This document shows positions 7,766-15,082 of a stretch of DNA of 64,000 nt, piece after piece. A program made the translations under genes and the position numbers. The notes under the pieces were generated by a model. It did no database searches and was not told the DNA's origin. It worked only from the letters and a program-made list of their open reading frames with translations. Position 1 is the stretch's first letter. Each line of letters begins with the position of its first letter. Origin of the DNA: Cyclobacteriaceae bacterium (GTDB lineage: Bacteria > Bacteroidota > Bacteroidia > Cytophagales > Cyclobacteriaceae); NCBI GenBank assembly GCA_013141055.1, contig JABFRS010000002.1:1178001-1242000 (forward strand), given 5' to 3'.

Positions 7766-8712
7766 TGATCTCAATCCCAAATAAAAATATAGATGAGATA
7801 ATCTTCTTACTTCAAGAAGATATTTCAAAATATCACAAGGAAATCGTCGCAAGTCTGGATAATTTATCAGTAACCCTTATCAATCCCGACGAAATCGAAT
7901 ATGTAAAACACATCAAATCACTGGGTGTCAATTTAATTACCGCCAATAATAGTGATTTGAATAAATATAAGAATGATTTTGACAGAATCATCGACCCCAT
8001 CAAAATGAAGGCGAAGTCGAAAAAGATATTCAGAGATGAAATAATTTCTAGGCTAGGATATTCTTCATTACGGACAGTTTTCTATCCGAAATATTTTCAG
8101 AAAGTCGGAATTAAATCATGCGTGTACTGCAACTCACAACTCACCGTCACCATCGAGCGGAAAAAAAAGCAACTGCAAGCTAAATTTCAAGTTGACCACT
8201 ATCTTCCAAAAATCAAATACCCGTGTTTCAGCATCTCTCTATTTAATCTTTATCCAGTATGCGCTAACTGCAATAACGTTAAAGGTGTAAAACAAATTAA
8301 ATTCAACCTTTACTCAAACACGGAAGCCAATCCATCACCATTTCATTTTAAATTAGCAACCGGCTGTCAGGCAAAGTACATGTTAACCCGGAACCTGGAG
8401 GACATCGAATTCAAATTTACTGAACCACCCCCAACCAAGGGAATTGAATCATTTGATTCCCTATTTGCTATTCAGAAAATCTATGACACCCAGAAAGATG
8501 TAGTTGCGGAGTTAATTTTAAAGGCAGTATCCTACAACGATGCTTACAAGGAAATGCTGGCAAATTCACTTCCAAAAATGTTTCAGGACAAAAGTATAGT
8601 AAACCGGCTACTAACTGGTACCTACACAGATGAAAAAGACATTCACAAACGACCTATGTCAAAGTTTATAAGCGATATAGCTTGTCAAATAGGATTGATA
8701 AAAAAAGATTGA
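7765..8712 (+). CDS. ptuB: Septu-like HNH endonuclease (PtuB-like)
   Basis: A 315-aa HNH nuclease. The zinc-binding and catalytic elements are clear: C119-x2-C122 (SCVYCNSQ), the catalytic VDHYLPK with Asp144-His145, Asn161 in LFNLYP, and C166-x2-C169 followed by Asn170 and Lys173 (VCANCNNVKG). Two Cys pairs bracketing the DH motif are typical of the HNH proteins paired with PtuA-type ATPases. An N-terminal helical region of about 110 residues probably binds the ATPase. It overlaps the ATPase stop by one base, so the two are co-translated. Inferred role: effector nuclease of an abortive anti-phage system. The exact Septu subtype cannot be assigned without alignment. Confidence 0.85.
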   Translation: MISIPNKNIDEIIFLLQEDISKYHKEIVASLDNLSVTLINPDEIEYVKHIKSLGVNLITANNSDLNKYKNDFDRIIDPIKMKAKSKKIFRDEIISRLGYSSLRTVFYPKYFQKVGIKSCVYCNSQLTVTIERKKKQLQAKFQVDHYLPKIKYPCFSISLFNLYPVCANCNNVKGVKQIKFNLYSNTEANPSPFHFKLATGCQAKYMLTRNLEDIEFKFTEPPPTKGIESFDSLFAIQKIYDTQKDVVAELILKAVSYNDAYKEMLANSLPKMFQDKSIVNRLLTGTYTDEKDIHKRPMSKFISDIACQIGLIKKD

Positions 8713-8767
8713 CAAAATATTGTTTGGGTTTAACCACCTTATGGCCAAAAGACATCGATAGCGATAA

Positions 8768-8787
8768 CTCCTTTAAGGAGCGTTTTT
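8768..8787 (+). terminator. Hairpin with T run after ptuB-like gene
   Basis: CTCCT-TTA-AGGAG followed by CGTTTTT, 56 nt after the ptuB-like stop. The stem is only 5 bp, so efficiency is uncertain, but the position between two convergent operons fits a terminator for the Septu-like pair. Confidence 0.5.
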
Positions 8788-8827
8788 ATAAATTCAATCT
8801 TTATAGGGAAAACATTCTGCAATTCTT

Positions 8828-9814
8828 CTATTTTTTGGAACCAGACGCGGTTTTGTCAGTGTTTGCCGTATCCACCAACCGATCCTTCGAAATACTACTG
8901 TAAAGCTGTTGGGATAGTTCAGATTTAAGAAAATCATCATCCATTAATTTAACAAACAATGTGGCTGAGACCTTAGTATCCAGCTTAATCCTGTCCCCTT
9001 TCTTATTATAGGTTAACTTACCGTTTAAGTGAGGGTGCCGCGTAATAAAATTCTTAATATCCTTAAACGGTAACTTAATTACTGGAGAATCTGCATTTAC
9101 GCGAAGAACCTTACGTGCAAATGCCGGCTTTTCGCTAATCAACTGATTTAAGTATTCAGGATTTTCAACCAGTGACATTTTATTCAACACATCGACAACC
9201 TTTTCAGCCTTCTTCTTCAAAACGTTGTGAATTTTAAAGTTTGATTCCATTACCTTTTCGTTAAGAACGTACAAAACCTTATCGTAAAGCAAGAAATCGA
9301 TCTTACTGTTTAACTTAAAAATTTCTTCATCCGGCACAGAAACGAATCTTGATCCACTTCTTCCAAATATTGCGTAGGTATCTCGCCTTATTGCGTCCAT
9401 TGGGTAATGCTCCTTGTAGAAAGAGAATTTCACTTTGTCATTACCCATGATAAAAATGTAGCCATCGAGCTTCCTCTTTCCGTCTTTAGAATATTCATAT
9501 TTATCCACGTCCGGCTTGTTTAAAAGTTCCTCCAACTGCTCCAGAGGCGACACAAGTGCAATGTCAAATATGAATGCATCATAATGTCGTTCATCCGCCG
9601 TACTCACATTACCTACTGAAAGATCCCTATCGGAATAACCCGCCAAGAATAAAGTAAATTTAGTCGCCAGATCCTCTCTTACTGATTTATCTATATCAAC
9701 AAGTCGAATGATTGGAGTAAACGGTGTCTCCTCATTTTTAAAAACAAAGTACATCGTGAGGTAGGGAGGCTTCCCTTCCAATATTTTCTTATGTAGTGCA
9801 GCAAAGTTTTTCAT
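8828..9814 (-). CDS. kwaB: Kiwa defence protein KwaB-like (DUF4868-like)
   Basis: A 328-aa soluble protein. Its partner gene immediately upstream encodes a four-helix membrane protein of KwaA size, the two overlap by one base, and the layout and lengths match Kiwa (KwaA about 190, KwaB about 320 aa). The sequence has the KwaB/DUF4868-like character: N-terminal beta-rich part, a central region VPDEEIFKLNSKIDFLLYD and a C-terminal segment with long helices (KKKAEKVVDVLNKM). In Kiwa, KwaA senses phage at the membrane and KwaB binds DNA and blocks late phage replication and transcription (published knowledge). The family call rests on pattern and context, not on a search. Confidence 0.8.
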   Translation of the reverse strand: MKNFAALHKKILEGKPPYLTMYFVFKNEETPFTPIIRLVDIDKSVREDLATKFTLFLAGYSDRDLSVGNVSTADERHYDAFIFDIALVSPLEQLEELLNKPDVDKYEYSKDGKRKLDGYIFIMGNDKVKFSFYKEHYPMDAIRRDTYAIFGRSGSRFVSVPDEEIFKLNSKIDFLLYDKVLYVLNEKVMESNFKIHNVLKKKAEKVVDVLNKMSLVENPEYLNQLISEKPAFARKVLRVNADSPVIKLPFKDIKNFITRHPHLNGKLTYNKKGDRIKLDTKVSATLFVKLMDDDFLKSELSQQLYSSISKDRLVDTANTDKTASGSKK

Positions 9815-10386
9815 TATTTGTATTTTGAAGCAAAAAATATTTTATCATCCATCTTATTCAACAGAATTTGGTTCCCAACATCAAGCCGATCCCTTGATAT
9901 CACGATAATGTCACTTCGACCGTCAGTTGTTATTCTGTATATTTTAAAGTTAAGAACGGCCAACGTAGGATTCGTGTAGAAGATGTTTGTCTTAACATAA
10001 ATCCAACCAATCAGAATTAACACAAATATTAACATCACGAAATTTCTATTCGTGGTTAAATGAAAATCCAAGTCAAAGCATACCAGTGGTATAATATACG
10101 TTGCTAGAAAAGTCAGATTCTCATAATTCAAACTACTAATTGCCTTAATTTTTTCAGCTGGAAGTGTTGCTCCTTTAACAATACGATACCTAAAATTGAA
10201 ATAAAAAATAATCGATAACCCCACACCTATAGAACAGAATAAGATAATCGGGGGCCACTCAAAAAGTATTTCCTTAAATCCTAAAAAATCACAATTTCGG
10301 CCATAGCAAACTGGAACTTGGTTCAGCCCAATAAGCAGAAACAAGAAGACAAGTGAAATAATATAAAGTTCAATTTTTTGCCACAT
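9814..10386 (-). CDS. kwaA: Kiwa defence membrane protein KwaA-like
   Basis: A 190-aa protein with four hydrophobic segments at about 7-23, 45-63, 88-106 and 114-132, followed by a cytosolic C-terminal domain of about 55 residues beginning NIFYTNPTLAVLNFKIYRI, a segment I recognise from KwaA proteins. It leads the operon and its stop overlaps the start of the kwaB-like gene by one base. In Kiwa the membrane protein detects phage attachment or injection and acts with KwaB. An alternative, any small four-helix membrane protein, is less likely given the exact pairing. Confidence 0.8.
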   Translation of the reverse strand: MWQKIELYIISLVFLFLLIGLNQVPVCYGRNCDFLGFKEILFEWPPIILFCSIGVGLSIIFYFNFRYRIVKGATLPAEKIKAISSLNYENLTFLATYIIPLVCFDLDFHLTTNRNFVMLIFVLILIGWIYVKTNIFYTNPTLAVLNFKIYRITTDGRSDIIVISRDRLDVGNQILLNKMDDKIFFASKYK

Positions 10387-10695
10387 CCACTACGTTGTTT
10401 ATCAAATTTTCTTTCTTAAAAAAGCGCTGCGTAGCATGTCTAAAAGCAACCTGTATTTGAGATCAATGTTCTAATAAAAAGTCTTCGAACGGTGTTTCAC
10501 AGAAACACTCTGCTCTGAAAAAACGATGATAGTACTTAAAACGGTGATAATAAAGGCAGGAAGACTCAAGACTTGGGGAGTTTCGTATCGTCCATGTACA
10601 AGGTAGCGAAAGGGAAATTAAACTCAAGTAAAAACCGGAAACATTACACGCCAATAACCCTTTTATTACTATTTCATCCAAGTCAGACGAATAAA
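10387..10695. other. Intergenic region upstream of kwaA-like gene
   Basis: About 310 nt between the start of kwaA (minus strand) and the hairpin block downstream of the PD-(D/E)XK-like gene. It should hold the Kiwa promoter. A 72-codon minus-strand frame at 10463-10681 does not look like a protein. No RNA gene recognised. Confidence 0.4.
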
Positions 10696-10737
10696 CTAAA
10701 GGTTCCTATAGTTTATCTAAAAGGAACCTTTAGATAA
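10696..10737. repeat. Two overlapping, mutually exclusive inverted repeats
   Basis: CTAAAGGTTCC at 10696-10706 is the perfect reverse complement of GGAACCTTTAG at 10723-10733, an 11-bp stem. The same right arm also belongs to a second palindrome: TTTATCTAAAAGG (from 10712) against CCTTTAGATAAA (to about 10738), 12 pairs with one bulged A. The two hairpins cannot form together. It lies 3-45 nt downstream of the minus-strand PD-(D/E)XK-like gene, so a terminator is the simplest reading; there is no clear T run on that side. A protein-binding palindrome or mobile-element end are alternatives. Confidence 0.6.
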
Positions 10738-10740
10738 ATT

Positions 10741-11472
10741 TCAGGTGCTCATAGCTGAGGCGACGTCGGGGTCAAGGCGCTCTGACTTGAAGTGATCATA
10801 AAATGCCTTAATCGTACCATGATTTTCTTCACGGCTTTTAAAATATCGCACTATTCCTTCATATTCATTACCCCAATTTTCATAATTATATCTCCGAGAA
10901 CAGGTATCCACTACCTCATTTAGTCGCAAGCACTCCCAACAATAACTTAAAACCTCCTCGCCATGCAAATATTTTAACTCGCCGGGTTTTGACATTTCAG
11001 CATTTACGTTAATAATAATAAACTTGATTCGATAGCGACCACTCTTCAAATCAATATCCAGAAAACGAAACCTATCGATCGGTTTCTCACTAACGGCAAT
11101 AAGCTCATTCTGGATAATAGAATCATACTTTACCAACTCCTCTTCCGTAAAAATTCCAATCCAGGAAAGCATCTTTTGGACGCCGACCAATTCCTTTGTA
11201 AGTGCTTCGTTGAACTTCATTATTTCACCTCCCTTTACATCAGCGATCATTACTTCAATGCGATCCAAGCTGGCTTCTAAAAAAGGGCTTGTTTCTACCT
11301 TTCGATCTTTTTGAGAGTGGAAGGGAAACCGAATGCCTATAATATCGAGTTCTGAGGTAAGTCGCCCATGTTTCTCAGAATGAATTAAATAATTCATTGA
11401 AATGTATCCATTCAGTCGCAGGTATAACCTGGAGAGGGTTTCTTCTAACTCTGATTGAGACTTACTTGCCAT
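10741..11472 (-). CDS. PD-(D/E)XK-like protein, end of an ImmA/IrrE operon
   Basis: A 243-aa soluble protein. Residues about 15-80 contain a nuclease-fold pattern: helix with LSRLYLRLNGYI, then SELDIIGIRFP (the D of PD), then IEVMIADVKGGE (DVK in place of ExK). This spacing is common in NERD/Holliday-resolvase-like and other PD-(D/E)XK proteins that act on DNA. The C-terminal half, which includes CWECLRLNEVVDTC and a helical end, is not recognised. It is the last gene of a minus-strand group after the XRE-ImmA/IrrE peptidase, with a 124-nt gap. Inference: the DNA-acting component of a defence or toxin module. Confidence 0.65.
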   Translation of the reverse strand: MASKSQSELEETLSRLYLRLNGYISMNYLIHSEKHGRLTSELDIIGIRFPFHSQKDRKVETSPFLEASLDRIEVMIADVKGGEIMKFNEALTKELVGVQKMLSWIGIFTEEELVKYDSIIQNELIAVSEKPIDRFRFLDIDLKSGRYRIKFIIINVNAEMSKPGELKYLHGEEVLSYCWECLRLNEVVDTCSRRYNYENWGNEYEGIVRYFKSREENHGTIKAFYDHFKSERLDPDVASAMST

Positions 11473-11596
11473 AGCTAGACGTCAATATTGATGAGACTTT
11501 CTTTTATTAAAAACATTCCTATGGTACCCGCTAACATCAAAATACAATCTTTAATCAAAGACAATTTGAGCCGGAACATGGAAATTCGCGTATACT

Positions 11597-12673
11597 TTAA
11601 TTGCGCCGCAGCAACCGAAGACCAAAAGGATGTGTATCAAATTCAACATCAAAATCCTTCATACTCATATGAACGGTTGCAGCGAGTTGCTCAGGAGAAT
11701 AGCCTAGCTCCTTGCGATAAAGATCCATCACATTTTTAATCAGCGTGGGATGCTCTTTTTCAATCGCTAATTCAACTGGTTCGCTTTTTCTATATCCGAG
11801 TGCAGACAATTGGGAATAAAGGTATTTCGCTTGGTTCTCTGTTATTATATTATTCTTTCGAGCCTTTACAACTAAAGCTGACATTGCGACCTTCCAATAC
11901 CTCTTTTGGTCAGCGAGAAATTTTAAATCAATTATCGTGACTGTTGCGCTGAATTCATCTATAGGAACCAAAAATTCACTTCCAAATTCGTAAGCCTCAG
12001 CTTCAACATCACGATCCAAAGAAACTGGCTGCCCTATGTGCATGTAAAGATGTCCAAGCTCATGGGCAATCGTCAAGCGAAGTCGATCTCCCGGCAGAGT
12101 TCTATTCACGAAAATGATTGGGTGGCCTTTTTGTGTATAAAAACTTAGACCATCTAACTTATCGCTGCCAAAATCAAAATGAAAGATGATAATACCTTTT
12201 TGCTCCAATAATGAGGTGATATTATCGATACGCCCTTTCGGCAATCGCCACGACTCGCGCAGGAAGCGTGCTCCCATTGTTGGACTACCAAGATGCTCCA
12301 CATCCCATCGCCCAAATGACTGCTCCGGAATCTCCACTTCGTTAAGCAATTGCTCAATACCCATCCGAAGAATGTTCATTCGCGCCTCGGCTTTATTCAA
12401 TATCTTTTTTCCGAGGGTGAGCTTTCGGCGATAGTAGTGCATACTAGCGGGAAAGATAAGCTCAGTACGGTAAAAAAAAGTCAGCGGGTACTCAAGTTTA
12501 GTCGCTATCAATTCAGCAAGATCTGCTGAACAATCAATAAGCTTATTCTCGATTTTCGAGATAGTGCCTTGCGCAACTTGCAACTTGTCGCATAGCTCAG
12601 CCTGACTCAGCCCGCGGGACTCACGCGCGAGCCTAATCATTTCAGAATTAATGGTCATTAATCTGTCTATCAA
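11597..12673 (-). CDS. XRE-family HTH fused to ImmA/IrrE metallopeptidase
   Basis: A 358-aa two-domain protein. Residues about 7-65 are a helix-turn-helix of the XRE (Cro/C1) type (LARESRGLSQAELCDKLQVAQ, GTISKIEN). A COG2856/DUF955 zinc peptidase domain follows, with the HELGH motif in TIAHELGHLYMH and the downstream Glu in EAEAYEFGSEFLVP as third zinc ligand. Such fusions repress an operon and are inactivated, or cleave a repressor, on a stress signal (ICE ImmA and Deinococcus IrrE are the models); many lie in toxin-antitoxin-like or defence loci. Its ATG overlaps the stop of the 209-aa gene by 4 nt. It may autoregulate the operon from the gap at 13300-13408. Confidence 0.9.
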   Translation of the reverse strand: MIDRLMTINSEMIRLARESRGLSQAELCDKLQVAQGTISKIENKLIDCSADLAELIATKLEYPLTFFYRTELIFPASMHYYRRKLTLGKKILNKAEARMNILRMGIEQLLNEVEIPEQSFGRWDVEHLGSPTMGARFLRESWRLPKGRIDNITSLLEQKGIIIFHFDFGSDKLDGLSFYTQKGHPIIFVNRTLPGDRLRLTIAHELGHLYMHIGQPVSLDRDVEAEAYEFGSEFLVPIDEFSATVTIIDLKFLADQKRYWKVAMSALVVKARKNNIITENQAKYLYSQLSALGYRKSEPVELAIEKEHPTLIKNVMDLYRKELGYSPEQLAATVHMSMKDFDVEFDTHPFGLRLLRRN

Positions 12674-13299
12674 CTTCCTGTTTGTGAAGAATCATTTTTA
12701 CCACCTTTAAGAACTACAAGCGGTGGACGCTCTGTTGGTACTTTCGGCCTGTCATTTGGTGAAAGATCCGGTCCAAATAGTGGTATTGATCCACTTTCGC
12801 CACCCCTTAGATCACGATGCCAAATTATATCATTTCCACGTCTGCACGTCAGATAAATGTTACGAATGGCTGTTCCTGTGGGACTTAGAAGATACCCAGC
12901 AGTCAATAGCGTTAGCTTGCCAAATCCCGGAAGCTCCAACTGTTGTTTGATAAAACCCTGGGCTTGCTGTGTCGGAATATTAGAAGTCTTGAGTTCTGAA
13001 TTTAGTTTTTTGAAACGGACAAAAATTCTCCGGTCTATAACCATCCCAAAGATGCCGTTAAACTCACCAACTTTTATCCTTGCCTCGCTTGAGAACTCAA
13101 GCTTTGAACGCGACGAGATCATGTCGTGAACTAAAGAAGCAGCAGTTCGAATTCTTAAATCTGTCCGAATGCCCGCTGCGCTAATACTGCTAAGCGACCG
13201 TTGATAATCTTCAAATGCGCCTTCGATGACTGACGCGATTCTGCTGAAGTGGTCGCCTCCAATCGTGCTGACCTCCTCTTGTGTTAACATTAATGCCAT
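12670..13299 (-). CDS. Unknown 209-aa protein, first gene of the ImmA/IrrE operon
   Basis: No family recognised. A helical N-terminal half (EEVSTIGGDHFSRIASVIEGAF, RIRTAASLVHDMI) is followed by a beta-rich part (GIFGMVIDRRIFVRFKKL) and a Gly/Pro-rich, probably disordered C-terminus with PNDRPKVPTERPP. It is translationally coupled (4-nt overlap) to the XRE-ImmA/IrrE gene, the position usually taken by the partner (toxin or substrate) of such regulators. The N-terminal MALMLTQEEV has an alternative start at the second Met. The upstream gap contains AT-rich sequence suitable for a divergent promoter with the CoiA-like gene. Confidence 0.7.
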   Translation of the reverse strand: MALMLTQEEVSTIGGDHFSRIASVIEGAFEDYQRSLSSISAAGIRTDLRIRTAASLVHDMISSRSKLEFSSEARIKVGEFNGIFGMVIDRRIFVRFKKLNSELKTSNIPTQQAQGFIKQQLELPGFGKLTLLTAGYLLSPTGTAIRNIYLTCRRGNDIIWHRDLRGGESGSIPLFGPDLSPNDRPKVPTERPPLVVLKGGKNDSSQTGS

Positions 13300-13411
13300 G
13301 TTTCAAAGTTAAAAAAATTTTCCTTTTTAACATTTTTTATTCCAAATATTATTCTTCCTTTGCTTTGAAAACAATTCGATAGGCCGAATTCACCCTAAAA
13401 AGAAAGGTTTG

Positions 13412-14947
13412 ATGGTAATAGAGCCAAATAATCGTAGCAATCGGCGTAGTGCTTTTGCGCTAGACAAGGCCGGGAATAGAATTGACATTACAGATGCGCA
13501 AAGTGGGCTCCATGATTATCTCTGCCCATGCGAGGACTGTAAGACTGCAATGGTTGCTGTAAAATGCACTAAGAAGAGACCTTTCTTTCGTCACTATGCC
13601 AAAGACGTGCAGTGGAAGGCCAGATGCACATATTCAGATCCCAAGGAGCGAAACAAGATTGCCAAGGAAATATTGGCACGAACGAAGTCAATCAAAGTGC
13701 CCTCGGTCTTCAAGCAACCGCCGCCAGGTGTTGAAGGAGCGCCAAACCGCATTCGTAGTCCACAGACGATTAACGCTTATAAAATTGAGGCAGCGGTGTA
13801 TTTTTATGAGGATCAAAATTTAAGTATTGGATGGTCACACAAACAACACACACCATTTCTAAAAGAGGTTTTCAAAGCAGACATCGTTTTCTTTGATCAA
13901 GCCGAAAACGCAATTCTTCTCATTGAATTGGTTGAAAAATATAAACCTAAAACCGACGACGAACGTGCATACCTGAGTGCCATCGGAATTGATGCAGTCC
14001 AAGTCCGCATACCAACCGAATCTCAGGCAGCCATCCAAGCCGTCTTTCAGAGAACTAATAGCACGAAATGGATTTTTAATAAAGAATATGAGCGAACTAC
14101 CTACAAACTACCAATTTCCCCAAAGCCTGGTGAACCAGTACGAGAACTTGATGAGCACCAAAGCGAATTTCTTGAAGAATCTACCCGATGCAGAACGAAC
14201 CAAATTGGAAACCTTGTACGAGCGATTAACAAATGCCTGGAATCAGAATCGCACACAGCAGCTTCGAGAGCACTTAACGATGCTATTGGGGGAGCTGCAA
14301 ATGCAAGAATCAAACTTGAACGAGATGAGCAGGAAATTCGAAGAACAATCACGGAACGTATCGAGGTCGAGTTTGAACCTGAAACATCAGAGGTTGATCG
14401 AAGCCGAACAGATCTGTCTTCAAAAAGCCTCCGCCTTGACAAACTCCATGAAAGGTTGGAGGAACGATATCGCCGCAAGAGAGAAAAATTTGCTGAAGCA
14501 GAAAATGACATTGCAACAAGAATCGACAAAGAACGACGAAGCAATAGAAAGCCTTCTGAACAACGAACGAGAGAAGTCCAACAGCTACTTGAAAGAGAAG
14601 CGCAACAAATTGAACGAGATATCGAAGCCGAAGAACGAAATATTGAACGCTTACAGACTGGAAAAAAAGAACTTAGAGCACGATTTCGAGAGAAAGAAGA
14701 CAATCTCAGATTCGAACCTACGAGAACTCGAAAAGAACTTGACCGTCTTAAGGAAAGATATGAAGCGCTTGCTCGAGAAGAAGATGGACAATCAATTGCC
14801 ATTGTTCTCGAAAGAATTACTGGAGATCCTGATATCGGAAGACTGGCATATCATTTCGAAGAAGAACATCGCGCTTGCGGACGACTTAGAAAAGCTTGGG
14901 AAAGCCTTACGTCGGGAACTTACAAAACTTGGTATTCCGGAAAATGA
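13412..14947 (+). CDS. CoiA-like nuclease; frame probably broken after about residue 225
   Basis: ATG at 13412 has AGAAAGG upstream. The N-terminus is CoiA-like: KAGNRIDITDAQSGL, then a Cys cluster (C38, C40, C43 counted from this ATG) and FFRHYAK, corresponding to the family's CP-x-C and HFxH elements. Residues about 125-200 resemble the CoiA nuclease core: KADIVFFD, then ILLIELVEKYKP and a following GIDAVQVRIP strand. From about 14090 onward this frame becomes monotonously Arg/Glu-rich with poor codon periodicity, while the +1 frame reads as natural coiled coil to 14987. So the true product is probably a CoiA domain joined to that coiled coil by a frameshift, or a CoiA gene whose stop has been lost. 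Possible nuclease of a defence system. Confidence 0.65.
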   Translation: MVIEPNNRSNRRSAFALDKAGNRIDITDAQSGLHDYLCPCEDCKTAMVAVKCTKKRPFFRHYAKDVQWKARCTYSDPKERNKIAKEILARTKSIKVPSVFKQPPPGVEGAPNRIRSPQTINAYKIEAAVYFYEDQNLSIGWSHKQHTPFLKEVFKADIVFFDQAENAILLIELVEKYKPKTDDERAYLSAIGIDAVQVRIPTESQAAIQAVFQRTNSTKWIFNKEYERTTYKLPISPKPGEPVRELDEHQSEFLEESTRCRTNQIGNLVRAINKCLESESHTAASRALNDAIGGAANARIKLERDEQEIRRTITERIEVEFEPETSEVDRSRTDLSSKSLRLDKLHERLEERYRRKREKFAEAENDIATRIDKERRSNRKPSEQRTREVQQLLEREAQQIERDIEAEERNIERLQTGKKELRARFREKEDNLRFEPTRTRKELDRLKERYEALAREEDGQSIAIVLERITGDPDIGRLAYHFEEEHRACGRLRKAWESLTSGTYKTWYSGK

Positions 14948-14987
14948 GTTTTTAAGGGAGTTTGATCGTCATGAAACCCGAGATTGA
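14088..14987 (+). CDS. Coiled-coil protein in the +1 frame of the CoiA-like gene
   Basis: This frame is open from 13977 and has a natural-looking start at 14088 (MSELPTNYQF). The 299-aa product is a long coiled coil (LETLYERLTNAW, LREHLTMLLGELQMQ, LEHDFERKK, LRELEKNLTVLRKDMKRLL) with a compact end containing LGIPENEFLREFDRHE. Composition, Leu spacing and a preference for G/C third positions make it the likely coding frame downstream of 14090. It may be a separate gene overlapping the CoiA-like one, or the C-terminal half of one protein split by a frameshift; a T5 run at 14072-14076 is a possible slip or error site. The ATG is not preceded by a good ribosome site. Confidence 0.6.
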   Translation: MSELPTNYQFPQSLVNQYENLMSTKANFLKNLPDAERTKLETLYERLTNAWNQNRTQQLREHLTMLLGELQMQESNLNEMSRKFEEQSRNVSRSSLNLKHQRLIEAEQICLQKASALTNSMKGWRNDIAAREKNLLKQKMTLQQESTKNDEAIESLLNNEREKSNSYLKEKRNKLNEISKPKNEILNAYRLEKKNLEHDFERKKTISDSNLRELEKNLTVLRKDMKRLLEKKMDNQLPLFSKELLEILISEDWHIISKKNIALADDLEKLGKALRRELTKLGIPENEFLREFDRHETRD

Positions 14988-15082
14988 ATAAAAAAGCAAT
15001 CTTTTGTGCATTTGAGACTGCAATGCCCTCTCAAAAAGCACGCTTTATTTGCATAAGTACATCCTAACAGCCTCGAATTAAA

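Noticed and set aside
10463..10681. 72-codon minus-strand frame downstream of the PD-(D/E)XK-like gene
   Set aside because: Cys/Ser-rich implausible product without start context.
14101..14802. A 233-codon minus-strand frame opposite the CoiA/coiled-coil region
   Set aside because: Ser/Arg-rich mirror of the GAA/CGA-rich plus strand; no start signal.
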